From: Erodium maritimum
Lineage: Eukaryota > Streptophyta > Magnoliopsida > Geraniales > Geraniaceae
Direction of reading: 5' to 3'
Assembly: GCA_963921825.1 (NCBI GenBank)
Contig: OY997590.1
Coordinates: 54,302,012 to 54,366,011 of the forward strand
DNA: 64,000 nucleotides
The notes under the pieces are model-generated. The model made no database searches. It was not told the DNA's origin and saw only the letters and a list, made by a program, of their open reading frames with translations. A program made the translations under genes and the position numbers. Of the stretch, positions 35,473-47,112 are shown one piece after another (the first letter of the stretch is position 1; every line of letters begins with the position of its first letter).

Positions 35473-36348
35473 ACCGTGTCCGTGGCAGACCAGTTTTGGT
35501 GTATTTTGAGGGTTTTACACCGTTTTCCATCCTTGTTTAGAGCTGAACTTTTGGGAAGGTTTTAGGGACTTTACTTACTGTTAAGTGGAGTCTAATTAGA
35601 TTTTTTTTGGTGTTTAAAGACCTTGGGACCGAACTTGAAGAACGAAGACCACGCCGGGACCCGTGTGAAGAACGGAGTTGTGACTATCGAGCTTGACAAC
35701 AGAGTTTAGAGGAAGACCACAAGATAGGGAAAGTCCTAATTTCTTATTTAACGCTTAGTATGCATGTTAGGTTATTAAAATTGGAAAGGTCCTAGAATTG
35801 CCTACAGGATGCGAATAACTAGAATAATCGTATTTCAATTACTAATAATCGGATGAGTCTAGTATGCATGCTTAGGATGAAGATGACTAGTGTAACTCGC
35901 TTTCAATACTTGGGACTTGATTTACTGGTAGAGAGGCTGTGAAGAGCTCTCGGATTAGTTGTGTGCTAGGTTCACATGCTTGGTTGCTAGTTATTAGGAC
36001 AAACTAAGAGTCTAAGGAAACTAGTTAATATGTATGTTTGAATGCTTAATTGATCGTTCACATGATTGATGATTGGTTGAATGCTTAATTGATTGGTTGA
36101 GTGATTGTGTTGATAATTGCTGATTGAACGGATGATCGAGTATGACTGGTTATGCCAAAGGGGTACAATCAGGAGATCGATGTACCGTTGGTTCGTGACA
36201 GGTAAGTATATGGTAAGTGTGGAGTATTGTTGGATGTCTTTGTTGTGACGAAAGTGTGCCTTGAGGAGTGTTCATGCTTGGTTGGGTTATATTGCATTTT
36301 CATTATTCTTATTCTTGAATGCTTGTTTGTTTGGTTCGGTACTACACC

Positions 36349-36361
36349 GGGGGGGGGGGGG
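36349..36361 (+). repeat. G13 homopolymer in gypsy 5' LTR
   Basis: The run follows ggtactacacc. The same site in the 3' LTR has G27, so the run has changed length since insertion or is misassembled. Confidence 0.9.
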
Positions 36362-36424
36362 AGGAGGGTAATCCGGTGCCGTTGCGGTTGTTGGAGTTGG
36401 ACAAATACAGTGAGATATTGATAG

Positions 36425-36600
36425 ATTATTGAGCCTGCGGGCAATGGTTATGGACCCTGTGGGGCATTGGTTATTGAGCCTACGGGCAATGGTTATGGAC
36501 CCTGCGGGGCATTGATTATTGGACCCTGCGGGGCATTGATTACGGGACCCTGCGGGGCAATTGGATGGTTTACCCTGCGGGGATTGATTTCTTGATATTT
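36425..36600 (+). repeat. Minisatellite 'gaccctgcggggcattg' (gypsy 5' LTR)
   Basis: Six or seven imperfect copies of a 25-30 bp unit alternate 'gagcctgcgggcaatggtta' and 'tggaccctgcggggcattg' forms. The counterpart in the 3' LTR is at about 45478-45640. Confidence 0.85.
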
Positions 36601-37068
36601 CACCCAAGCGTATGCGTCTTGCGGGTGCGCTACCTTGGTTCCCTATGACTATGGTCCTTTGAAGGCATTTCCGAGAATCCCGACGATGAACGTCCCTATG
36701 GGATGGTTTCTGGTGCCCCGACGCATGTGCCTCCTCTCGACCGAGGGAGAATCTGATATGATGTGGGTACTCTGGTGGATCGGAATTATGGGAACCGATG
36801 TGATCCCAGAATCTACCCATGGATCGGAGGCTTGAGAAAGCAAGTGGTTGGCATGATATACATTACTCCCATATTACTCATATTGATTCGTTATAGTAAT
36901 TTCTATGAAATCTTTTAAGTTACTATTACCTTTAAGAATCCGATATTGTTGTAATCTAATTTATTCACTGGTCTTTCATTGTTCATCGTACTATTATGTT
37001 ATTTACATTATCTGTTTAAGCAGTTTAAGTAATGATCTAAAGGTGGAGTTATTAAGATTTTTCCTACT

Positions 37069-37080
37069 GAGCGCAAGCTC
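37069..37080 (+). promoter_or_regulatory. Conserved LTR stem-loop (gypsy 5' LTR)
   Basis: TGAGC-GCAA-GCTCA forms a 5-bp stem with a GCAA (GNRA) tetraloop, 298 bp before the LTR end. A pyrimidine tract and TTTTACAG/GA follow to 37110. Confidence 0.6.
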
Positions 37081-37381
37081 ATCCCCTTTGTTTCTCTTAC
37101 TGTTTTACAGGAGTACCCGATGTCTAGAGAGTTCGAGGCTTGGGAGCTTCAGCTTATCGTGGGGGTTGTCATAGATTTATGTTGGTTTTTCGTACTAAAC
37201 ATTTTATGTATTACTTTGTGTGTTGAGCTGTGACTCAATGGAGATTATAAACTATTCATTGGTGATGTGAGGAGGTTTACTTATTTATTTAAAGGTTTAC
37301 GTTTATTATTTATCGCTTTTCTATTATTAATTCTGGTCACGTCTCGAGTCCGGTCAAAACCGGATTTGGGGCGTGACAATT

Positions 37382-37401
37382 TGGTATCAGAGCCTGGTTT
37401 C
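37382..37401 (+). promoter_or_regulatory. Primer-binding site for initiator tRNA-Met
   Basis: TGGTATCAGAGCCTGGTTTC starts 3 nt after the 5' LTR. It matches the complement of the plant initiator tRNA-Met 3' end with one change in the first 20 bases. Confidence 0.92.
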
Positions 37402-38662
37402 ATTTGAAACAGGTTGTAAATTTTGAACTTTTTTTCAAAACCTCGGACCAACGTCAGTTAGGTGGGTAGATTTAGGAGGTCTAAGTCGTGTACTCAGTGA
37501 TGCAAGTTAAAGACATTAATGCATAGAGCGAGAACGACTCGAGTCTTACTGATTTCAATGGTTGTTTAAATTTAAATCGTTCGTTTACAATGGTTACATC
37601 GCTTGAGTGGTATCCTTACCCCATGGACTGTAATGTACAATGATCAGGGAAACCAAATGGTTGAGATCGGTATTGGGTTAACGAGCAATGATGGAACCGT
37701 ATTGTATATTGTGAATTAGCTGTTAAGTGGGTTACCACCGTGTTGGTCGTTTCATGTTGTTAAGGTCGAAGGGTTGATTGATTGAGGTATTGATGAGGTG
37801 GGAAATTGGATTAATGGAGTGTTAGTTGTCGGGATGGTGAGTGATCGAATAATGGACTTAAGGAAGGATTGGAATGTTAAGATTTGGAATTGTTGAGTGT
37901 TGACTCGGTTTTGGATGTTGAGAATGGTTTAAAGACTCAAAGTTGAAAGGATGATCCAATTGGCATGACTTTTGGGAAAATAATAGAGCTCGTGTGTTCT
38001 TGCACCCTTTTGATTGCGTGTGCACTTTGCGAAGCATGAGAAATTTATGTACTGATTGTGTTTTGAACCTTGTAGAGCATGAGGACTCTTTGTATCAAAT
38101 GACTTGTGAAAATTGATTGGTAAATGTCCCGTTTAAACGGAGGGTTAGTGGAAAATACGAATAGGTCATGCTGAATTTTCTGTAAAACTGAATTGGTTGT
38201 TCTATCACGGATTGACTCAGGGGCGCCACTATAGTCGAACGGGATGGTTGGATGTCAAGTGGTTACAACGAGGTCCGGGGACGCCTGAATCAAGTTGTAA
38301 CCATGCGAGATCGACTTGATTATTTTGATTAAAGATAAGGAAATTGAGGAAAGAGAAAGACTATGAGAAAAAGATTAAGGACTTAGTTCTAAACGGTTTG
38401 CTTTGTGCTTTCAACCCCAGTGATGGGTGTGTTTGTGGGTGAACTTTGCCTCCTGTGGGAGTTGGTTGCATTACTTGTTTGCTGTGTGAGACGCACTAGG
38501 TGCGGACTTCTTTGTCTATATGAGTACTATATACGACTTATCTACTTACCCCTTGATCCAATTAGGATCCGTCGAGACGAACGAGAACGTCCTTTTGCTT
38601 AAATCGTTTCGATTGTGTTAAACTGAGTTGAACTGTACGTACTACTCCAGCGATCTTTTGTG
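37402..38662 (+). other. Gypsy leader between primer site and gag
   Basis: About 1.26 kb of non-coding sequence without recognisable domains, probably carrying packaging signals. It contains no long ORF. Confidence 0.6.
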
Positions 38663-39970
38663 ATGTCTCATGTTTACGTCCCGAGAGGTACCAGGAGTCG
38701 CCCAGCTTTGGGGCAGAGCCAGTCACTAGCTGTTGGACTGGTAGGGGCAGCTAGTGCCCATGGTGATGCTCCCACAGAGCACCAGAGCTTTGAGGATGGA
38801 CCATCAGGGTCACCAGTGAGAGATACTCCAGTCGCAGAGCCGACTCAGGCTACTCCTATTGATGAGGTGGTGCGCGCAGTGCTAGCAGCACTCAGCGCTC
38901 AGCAAGAGGCCACATCACCGGCGACAGAGCCCATGCCCACCACTGAGACAGTCTCAGTCGAGAGGCCAGGACAGATGGATAGCTACACGGCCCAGGCGCT
39001 TCGTGACTTCCGTCGTTTGGGTACACCGACTTTTTCTGGGAGTGCTGACTCCGAGGCAGCAGTTTTATGGTTGGAGCGGATCACTCGCAACCTTGATACG
39101 TCCGGTATTTCTGAGAGTCTCCTTCTCCACCTTCCAGCTTGAGGGTGAGGCTTTTTACTGGTGGCAGTCAGTGCAGACCAGGGTTGGTGAGGATTTTGAG
39201 CTTTTCAGTCGACTGTTCCTGGAGCAGTACTTTCCGCGGTCAGTTCGAGATGATAGACGCCAGCAGTTCATGGATCTACGGCAGAGGGGGATGACAGTAT
39301 CTGAGTATGTGTTGAGGTTCTTATCCTTGTACCGCTTCGCACACGAGATGGTGCAGACTGAGGACAGTCATTGCAGGCGGTTCGAGCGTGGGCTCCTTCC
39401 TGCTATTGCAGATCGGATTATTGTTTTTAGGACATAGGAGTACTCTACTCTGGTAGACCAGGCCTTGACAGCGGAGAGGCATTTTCGAGAGACTGCCAGA
39501 GAGCGAGATGTCAGGCCGAGACCGAGTGGTTTCCTCAGGCCATCAGAGAGGCGTGATGCTAGACGACAGAGGACTTCTGGGTACTTCCAGCCGCAGTTTT
39601 AGTAGAGTGGTATGCGCAGAGGAGCGCAGTGGCATCAGTTGGACCTGCCCCACTGACACAGTTCTGCCCTTTATGCAGACAGCAGGGACACTTGGCCCGA
39701 GACTGTCCGAGGAGCAGAGGACCCGCAGAGCGACATATGGATCGTCCACAGAGGTTTGGGGAGAGGCAGCGTGTTGAGGATCAGACTTGCTACCAGTGCG
39801 GCCGTCAGGGGAACCTTGCTTTCGCTTGCCCCGACCAGGTTGGAGCTGCACCTCCACCGATGCCCCAGCAGGCACAGCTGCGTCAGGCACCTCCCGGCCG
39901 ACCACGACTGGCACTGCAGCAGAGAGCTCCGTGTCAGGCGGCGGGAGCGGCAGCCCAGAGACACCAGGCT
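38663..39970 (+). pseudogene. gag: gag of the gypsy element
   Basis: Gag forms the particle that packages element RNA. The ATG at 38663 opens MSHVYVPRG, with a Gln/Pro-rich N-terminus. The retrotransposon gag domain follows (FRRLGTPTFSG at about 39015; after a frameshift near 39115, GEAFYWWQSV and FLEQYFP). A stop lies at 39435-39437. Two tandem stops near 39600 and another frameshift precede two zinc knuckles: CPLCRQQGHLARDC (about 39662, intact CCHC) and CYQCGRQGNLAFAC (about 39788), where the His is replaced by Asn. A Pro/Gln-rich linker leads to the protease. At least two frameshifts and three stops are present. Confidence 0.9.
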
Positions 39971-40084
39971 AGGCCTCTGCAGCAGGTGGCATTACCACCC
40001 CCACCGAGAGGAGGACCATCGGCACAGCAGGGTCGAGTTTATGCAGTTACAGATGCTAGTGCTGAGAGGCAGTACGCCGGCCAT

Positions 40085-41863
40085 GAGGCTACGCAGGGTA
40101 CGTGTTTACTTTTTAATTCGTGGGCGTCTTTTCTGTTCGACATTGGTGCTTCCCATTCATTTATTTTTGCTTCTTTTGCTCGTTCTTTGGTTTGAGGGTG
40201 GAGTCCCTTAGTAGCCCTTTGTGTCTTGAGACCCCAGTTACGGGGGAGGTAGTGTTGGATACTTTCTGTAGAGATTGTGAGGTTCGAGTGGCAGATTTCC
40301 CCTTCATTGGTGACTTACTCGTGCTGGAGATGACTGCTTTCGACATGATCTTAGGGATGGATTGGCGTGTGAGGTACCGAGCGACAATCGATTGCTTTCG
40401 ACGTCAGGTGACAGTGAGGTCAGGTGGCAGAGTTATTACTTGTGTTTTGGGTAGCAAGAGCGGAGTCCTTCTGTCCGCTCTGACTACGGGAGTGGGGTAT
40501 GAGGTTGTGGTAGAGACCTACCGAGAGTAGTATGTGAGTTTCCGGACGTGTTTCTGGAGGAGTTATCAGGTTTACCGCCGGCGCGCGAGTTAGAATTCCG
40601 GATCGACTTGATCCCCGGCACCGCGCCGATCTCGATGACACCTTATCTGTTCGCGCCAGCTTAGTTAGTCGAGTTAAAGCGACAACTCGAAGAGTTACAG
40701 GAGAAGGGCTTCATCCGCCCTAGTGTTTCACCGTGGGGAGCACCCGCCCTCTTCGTGAAGAAGAAGGGTGGTGCCTTAAGGATGTGCATCGATTACAGGA
40801 AGTTGAACCGGGTAACGGTGAAGAACCGCTACCCGATGCCGAGGATCGATGACCTGTTCGATCAACTGAGAGGAGCAACCTGCTTCTCCGAGATTGATCT
40901 AAGATTAGGCTACTACCAATTGAGGGTCTGAAAGGAGGATGTGGAGAAGACCGTGTTCCGGACGCGCTATGGACACTTTGAGTTTCTAGTGATGCCGTTC
41001 GGGTTGACGAACGCGCCAGTAGCCTTCATGGATTTGATGAATGGCATATTCAGACCGTACCTGGATCAGTTTGTCGTAGTCTTCGTTGATGACATCTTGA
41101 TTTACTCGCCTAGTGAAGAGGCGCACGAGGAGCACTTGAGGATAGTGTTGACCTTGTTACGTACCCACCAGTTGTATGGGAACCTGGAGAAGTGCAAATT
41201 CTGGCTTGCAGAGGTGAAATTCCTCGGACATGTAGTGTCCTGGGATGGTATCTTGGTCGACCCAGCGAAGGTCGATGCAGTTTCGAAGTGGGCGAGGCCC
41301 AAGAATGTTTTTGAGATCCGTAGCTTCCTGGGATTGGCACGATATTACCGACGCTTTGTTCAGGATTTCTCACGTTTGGCTGCACCCATGAAAACATTGA
41401 CTCGTAAGGGAGCGGATTTCCTTTGGACTAGTGAGTGTGAGCACTCTTTCTCAGAGCTAAAGGCTCGTTTGACTACCGCTCCAGTGTTGATTGTTCCGGA
41501 TCGGGGAGTGGGCTATGACGTGTACTGTGACGCCTCAGGCGAGGGACTTGGTTGTGTCTTGATGTAGTCCGGGAAGGTAGTTGCTTATGGCTCAAAACAA
41601 TTGAAGGTGCATGAGCGCAACTACCTGACCCATGATATAGAACTGGCGGCAGTGGTCTTTGCATTGAAGAGTTGGAGACACTATCTTTACGGGGAGCAGT
41701 TCAGAGTATTCTTAGACCACAAGAGCCTCTAGTACATTTTCTCTCAGCGCGACCTGAACATGCGCTAGAGGCGATGGATGGAGTTACTTGAGGAGTACGA
41801 CTTCGAGTTGCTTTATCATCCGGGCAAGGCGAACGTCGTCGCAGATGCTCTGAGCAGGAAGTC
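40085..41863 (+). pseudogene. pol: pol part 1: protease, reverse transcriptase, RNase H
   Basis: The protease active site reads FDIGASHSFI (about 40137-40166), with Ile in place of the usual Thr of DTG. A frameshift at about 40190 is followed by the protease C-terminal half (MILGMDW at about 40346). RT shows [17 protein letters not shown] (about 40758), [10 protein letters not shown], the catalytic FVDDIL (41081-41098) and [11 protein letters not shown]. RNase H shows [14 protein letters not shown] and DALSRKS. In-frame stops are at 40662, 40930, 41565, 41730 and 41766. Several of these (40930, 41565, 41766) replace a family-conserved Arg or Gln codon by a single C-to-T change. Catalytic Asp residues of RT are intact. 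Confidence 0.93.
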
Positions 41864-43417
41864 GACTCATTGTGTGGCCAGCATGGCAGTCCAAGAGTGG
41901 AATATGCTGGAAGAGCTGAGCTCATTCAAACTTGAGCTCGAGGAGATCACGGATGGTATGGCCTTGTGTGCATTAGTGGCTCAGCCCACGTTGATCACTC
42001 GGGTGCTAGAGGCACAGGCCGAGGACGTCGAGGTGACAGGGATTCGTGAGACACTGGAGGACGGTGAAAGGATCGATGATTGGGAGTTGAGTGCGGATCA
42101 GAGTCTTCGTTTTAGAGGACGGTTGTTTGTACCCCGAGGATGTAGGGACACCGTATTGAGAGAGTTCCATCACTCCCGGCTTGTTGTGCATCCCGGTGGC
42201 ACCAAGATGTATAGAGACATCCGACGACAGTTCTGGTGGCGTGGGATGCGCAGGGCAGTAGCAGACTTTGTTTCGAGGTGCCTCACCTGTCAGCAGGTGA
42301 AGGCAGAGCACCAGCGGCCCGCTGGCTTACTACAGCCTTTACCGGTCTCCGAGTGGAAGTGGGAACACGTTACTATGGATTTTGTATGTGGACTACTGAG
42401 GTCGTCTAAGGGGCATGACGCTATTTGGGTTGTGGTTGATCGACTGACCAAGTCGGCACACTTTCTGGCGATGCGGATGACTGACACTGTGGACATGTTG
42501 AGTCGGTTATACATCAGGGAGATTATTCGTCTCCATGGAGTACCGGTATCAGTGGTATCTGATAGGGATCCGCGTTTCACTTCCATATTCTGGAAGAGCC
42601 TACATAAGGCATTAGGGACAGAGGTGCTGCTGAGTACAGCTTACCATCTTGAGACAGACGGACAGTCAGAGCGTACCATTCAGATTTTGGAGGACATGCT
42701 TCGAGCTTGTGTGCTAGACTTTCAGGGATCATGGGAGGATCACCTACCTCTAGCAGAGTTCGCCTACAATAACAGTTATCAGTCCAGCATTGGGATGACA
42801 CCATTTGAGGCTCTGTATGGCAGACCGTGTAGGTCGCCAGTATGTTGGGCAGAGGTAGGGGAACAGAGCATAATTGGTCCGGATATGGTAAGAGAGACGA
42901 CCGAGAAGGTCACATTGATTAGAGAGCGGTTGAAGACCGCACATAGTCGTCAGAAGAGCTATGCAGGCAGACGTCGCAGGCCTCTTGAGTTCTCGGTCGG
43001 AGACCATGTATTTCTGAGAGTGAGCCCGAAGAAGGGGTATTGCACTTTAACCGCGGCGGAGGAAAGCTGTCTCCACGATTCATTGCGCCATTCGAGATCT
43101 TGGATAGAGTTGGAGTCGTGGCTTATCGCTTAGCTTTTCCACCGCAGCTTGGGAATGTGCATAACGTTTTCCATGTGTCCCAATTGCAGAAGTACACAGC
43201 AGATCCCTCTCATGTGATCAAGTGGGCAGACATCGAGGTGGCAGATGATGTCTCTTATGAGGAGCAGCCCGTCAGGATTGTGGATACAGGAGAGAAGGTT
43301 TTACGGAGGACTACTATACCTTTGGTTTGAGTGCAATGCAAGCATTAGGGAGCCGACTCGACCTGGGAGCGAGAGGACGAGATCCGAGAGAAGTACCCCC
43401 ACCTGTTCGACCATTGA
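41863..43417 (+). pseudogene. pol: pol part 2: integrase and chromodomain
   Basis: Integrase inserts the cDNA into the chromosome. The HHCC zinc domain (HHSRLVVHPG...CLTCQQVK) is at about 42165-42300. The D,D,E core shows TMDFV (about 42373), VSDRDPRFTS (about 42555) and GQSERTIQ (about 42660). After a frameshift near 43050 the reading continues with KLSPRFIAPFEIL and VFHVSQLQKY. A chromodomain follows (EEQPVRIVD at about 43260; WEREDEIREKYPHLF to 43417), interrupted by stops at 43328-43330 and 43346-43348. Chromodomains direct chromovirus insertion towards modified histones, so their presence and the heterochromatin-like surroundings agree. Confidence 0.93.
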
Positions 43418-43455
43418 GGTACCTTTACTTTTAATTTCGAGGACGAAATTCTTTT

Positions 43456-43467
43456 GAGGGGGGTAGA
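43456..43467 (+). promoter_or_regulatory. Polypurine tract of the gypsy element
   Basis: GAGGGGGGTAGA lies directly before the 3' LTR start at 43469, preceded by the conserved GGACGAAATTCTTTT. It primes plus-strand DNA synthesis. Confidence 0.92.
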
Positions 43468-44431
43468 TTGTAAGAACCGCTCCCGGTAGATCCCGGTCGA
43501 ACCGGTGACTTTTAAGACCAGTTTGACTTTTTACCGGAAAAGTCAACCGATGACTCAGAAGGTCATTCGGGGCTTTTCCGAGGACCAAAATGCTTAGCCG
43601 TCATCACGGTTGGCTTAATTGGGCCGTTTCCTTTCATTTGAGTATAATATTGAAGGAAGTCAAATTTGGTCAAAATTGGACTTTTTATCGACTAAAACAA
43701 TATTAATTATTGTGCTGGAAATTAATTTGGAAAGCTAGAGGACCTACTTGGACACTTGTCATTATTTGGTTAGAAGAGAGAAAAGGGAGTGGTCTTGGAC
43801 CATTATACCTTCTTAAAAGCCCCTACAAGGGAAAATATCTAAAGGGCTTTTAGTCATTAACCAACTTTAGGTCTTATATGGAATTGGAAGACCAAAAACA
43901 CCTCATTTGTTGTGTGTAGCCGAAATTTGAGAGCAAAGGAAGAGAGAGGAGCTCCATGGAGTCTTGAAGAAGAAGCAAAGGAAAAAGGAGCAACTTGGTG
44001 TCATTTCCTATCTTTTCCTTCTCCATTTCATCATCATCTTCTCCATCTCACTCTACTAAAGGTAATGGAACTAGCTACATCTCTTTTCCCTTCATCTCAT
44101 CTCTTGCGTTTTGGTTTGGGTTTGCTAGAAGTTGTTGGATTTGATTGAAATGAGGTTAGATGATGTTGCTAAGAAGTTTTGATGGGTTTTTGATGGAAGA
44201 CCTTGGATTTAATGGAATTTTTGATTTGATTTTGATTTGGAGAATCCTTGGAAACTTGTTTATTTGTTGATTCCTACCATGGGTAGAGGAGTTTTGGAGG
44301 TATTTGACTGTCTTGAGAGTTGGAGATGGTTAAAAATGGAGTTTGGTAGTGGATTTTCGGAGAAAAGAAGCTGGAGGTTGAAGAAGGGCGAGACTGCCCT
44401 GGAGCGCCACGGATTTCGTGACGGGCGACGT

Positions 44432-44513
44432 CACGGCTCCGTGAGTGAGTCCGTGACGGCACACGTCACGGCTCTGTGACGTCATCCGTGAGGGGTGATG
44501 TCACGGCTCCGTG
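44432..44513 (+). repeat. 35-bp period palindrome array (gypsy 3' LTR)
   Basis: Palindromes are at 44432, 44467 (one change) and 44502, again exactly 35 bp apart. Confidence 0.93.
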
Positions 44514-45378
44514 ACCGTGTCCGTGGCAGACCAGTTTTAGTGTATTTTGAGGGTTTTACACCGTTTTCGATCCTTGTTCAGAGCTGAACTTTTGGGAAGG
44601 TTTTAGGGACTTTACTTACTGTTAAGTGGAGTCTAATTAGATTTTTTTTTGGTGTTTAAAGACCAAACTTGAAGAACGAAGACCACGCCGGGACCCGTGT
44701 GAAGAACGGAGTTGTGACTATCGAGCTTGACAACAGAGTTTAGAGGAAGACCACAAGGTAGGGAAAGTCTTAATTTCTTATTTAACGCTTAGTGTGCATG
44801 TTAGGTTAATAAAATTGGAAAGGTCCTAGAATTGCCTATAGGATGCGAATAACTAGAATAATCGTATTTCAATTACTAATAATCGGATGAGTCTATTATG
44901 CATGCTTAGGATGAAGATGACTACTGTAACTCGCTTTCAATACGTGGGACTTGATTTACTGGTAGAGAGGCTGTGAAGAGCTCTCGGATTAGTTGTGTGC
45001 TAGGTTCACATGCTTGGTTGCTAGTTATTAGGACAAACTAAGAGACTAAGGAAACTAGTTAATATGTATGTTTGAATGCTTAATTGATCGTTCACATGAT
45101 TGATGATTGGTTGAATGCTTACTTGATTGGTTGAGTGATTGTGTTGATAATTGTTGATTGAACGGATGATCGAGTATGACTGGTTATGCCAAAGGGGTAC
45201 AATCAGGAGATCGATGTACCGTTGGTTCGTGACAGGTAAGTATATGGTAAGTGTGGAGTATTGTTGGATGTCTTTGTTGTGACGAAAGTGTGCCTTGAGG
45301 AGTGTTCATGCTTGGTTGGGTTATATTGCATTTTCATTATTCTTATTCTTGAATGCTTGTTTGTTTGGTTCGGTACTA

Positions 45379-45382
<4 letters not shown>

Positions 45383-45409
<27 letters not shown>
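45383..45409 (+). repeat. G27 homopolymer in gypsy 3' LTR
   Basis: This G27 run is at the same site as the G13 run of the 5' LTR. Confidence 0.9.
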
Positions 45410-46116
45410 AGGAGGGTAATCCGGTGCCGTTGCGGTTCTTGGAGTTGGACAAATACAGTGAGATATTGATAGATTATTGAGCCTGCGGGCAATGGTTATG
45501 GACCCTGCGGGGCATTGGTTATTGAGCCTGCGGGCAATGGTTATGGACCCTACGGGGCATTTCTTATTGGACCCTACGGGGCATTGATTACGGGGCCCTG
45601 CGTGGTAATTGGATGGTTTACCCTGCGGGGATTGATTTCTTGATATTTCACCCAAGCGTATGCGTCCTGCGGGCGCACTACCTTGGTTCCCTATGACTAT
45701 GGTACTTTCGAGGCATTTCCGAGAATCCCGACGATGAGCGTCCCTATGGGATGGTTTCCGGTGCCCCGACGCATGTGCCTCCTCTGGACCGAGGGAGAAT
45801 CTGATATGATGTGGGTACTCTGGTGGATCGGAATTATGGGAACCGATGTGATCCCAGAATCTACCCATGGATCGAAGGCTTGAGAAAGCAAGTGGTTGGC
45901 ATGATATACATTACTCCCATATTACTCATATTGATTCGTTATAGTAATTTCTATGAAATCTTTTAAGTTACTATTACCTTTAAGAATCCGATATTGTTGT
46001 AATCTAATTTATTCACTGGTCTTTCATTGTTCATCGTACTATTATGTTATTTACGTTATCTGTTTAAGCAGTTTAAGTAATGATCTAAAGGTGGAGTTAT
46101 TAAGATTTTTCCTACT

Positions 46117-46128
46117 GAGCGCAAGCTC
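46117..46128 (+). promoter_or_regulatory. Conserved LTR stem-loop (gypsy 3' LTR)
   Basis: It is identical to the 5' LTR copy (GAGC-GCAA-GCTC) and is followed by a pyrimidine tract and ACAG. Confidence 0.6.
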
Positions 46129-46426
46129 ATCCCCTTTGTTTCTTTTATTGTTTTACAGGAGTACCCGATGTCTAGAGAGTTCGAGGCTTGGGAGCTTCAG
46201 CTTATCGTGGGGGTTGTCATAGATTTATGTTGGTTTTTCATACTAAACATTTTATTTATTACTTTGTGTGTTGAGCTGTGACTTAATGGAGATTCTAAAC
46301 TATTCATTGGTGATTTGAGGAGGTTTACTTATTTATTTAAAGGTTTACGTTTATTATTTATCGCTTTTCTATTATTAATTCTGGTCACGTCTCGAGTCCG
46401 GGCAAAACCGGATTTGGGGCGTGACA

Positions 46427-46583
46427 GCAACCATTCACCATTATCTTTCATCATTTCTTTGTCAAACCACTCATCTGGACAATAAACCAGAACAACTCTA
46501 TTTCCCAAGGCCTTCAGTTGGATCTCACAAACCCCTTGTAAGGCAATTTCTCTCATAATGTCCTCCACTGTGAGGTTTAGATG
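46427..46583 (-). pseudogene. LINE-C ORF1, middle part
   Basis: This 157-bp island lies between the two LTR elements. Sense reads EDIMREIALQGVCEIQLKAL, then LGNRVVLVYCPDEW-like sequence, the first half of the DUF4283-like domain. It is homologous to LINE-B 17427-17530. It joins 34427 on one side and 50542 on the other once the insertions are removed. Confidence 0.88.
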
Positions 46584-47112
46584 TGTAAGATATATGGGTT
46601 AGTATATCAACAATAAACAAATTCATAAAAATAATAATAATAGAAATTGTAAAACGAATTTAGAATAACCTTTACCGATCAGCTAGCTTACTGATTAGGA
46701 TTAAGGAAATTGGAGTTTAATCGAGGCGTGGTACTCCACTTTCCTTAAGACACTTATTTCCCCGTATGAGAAACGGTCTCCCAGGATACAACGATTAACG
46801 TAGGCGAACTCAAAACCGTCTAGAAAGTCACCAAGAACAAGGGAGTGGAGAGAAAGAAGAAAGAGAGACCATTTTGGAGATGGTTTTTGATGTGTGTGAA
46901 ATAAGACTAATGATGTGAATATTTATAGCCTTTTGGAAAGGGCAAAGTGGGGAATTCATAGGGTGACAGGTCCCATGAATTCCTCCTAGAATTGATTGTC
47001 AGTCAATTCTAATGAACTCACATTAGTAGTCTTAAAGTTTTTAAATAAATCAGAATTTTAATAAAAAGATTAATATGATATTAACGATCATATTTTTCAT
47101 TATCATCCAACA
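46584..47112 (-). repeat. 3' LTR of the non-coding element
   Basis: It has the same length as the right-hand LTR, with the TATA box at 46927-46920 and the cttaagacacttat block at 46744-46757. Confidence 0.93.

Larger units (their letters stand above)
34428..37378 (+). repeat. 5' LTR of the gypsy element
   Basis: It begins TGTAAGAACCACTCCCGG and ends GGGGCGTGACA. It contains GCCGAAATT (34879), a possible splice donor AAAG/GTAATG (35021), the 35-bp palindrome array (35367-35472), a G13 run (36349-36361), a short-repeat block 'gaccctgcggggcattg' (36425-36590), the stem-loop (37069-37080) and a pyrimidine tract ending TTTTACAG (37110). Confidence 0.97.
34428..46426 (+). mobile_element. Complete Ty3/gypsy chromovirus (Tekay/Del-like), 12.0 kb
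   Basis: The element has LTRs at 34428-37378 (2951 bp) and 43469-46426 (2958 bp), a perfect 5-bp duplication gcaac (34423-34427 and 46427-46431), an initiator-Met primer site, a 1.27-kb leader, gag, protease, RT, RNase H, integrase, a C-terminal chromodomain, and a polypurine tract. The order RT-RH-INT places it in Ty3/gypsy. The chromodomain and the GGACGAAATTCTTTTGAGGG motif before the 3' LTR fit the Tekay/Del clade. The LTRs differ by scattered, mostly transitional substitutions, a few percent by eye. Many stops and frameshifts make it non-autonomous. It sits in LINE-C ORF1. Confidence 0.97.
43469..46426 (+). repeat. 3' LTR of the gypsy element
   Basis: It has the same layout as the 5' LTR: GCCGAAATT (43920), possible splice donor (44062), palindrome units at 44432, 44467 and 44502, G27 run (45383-45409), minisatellite (about 45478-45640), stem-loop GAGC-GCAA-GCTC (46117-46128) and TTTTACAG (46158). 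Compared with the 5' LTR it lacks a few bases (for example near 44664) and has point differences. Confidence 0.97.

Noticed and set aside
36287..36820. Pro/Gln-rich minus-strand ORF, seen again at 45203-45868
   Set aside because: It is antisense to the LTR minisatellite and poly-G tract, and the two copies are simply the two LTRs.
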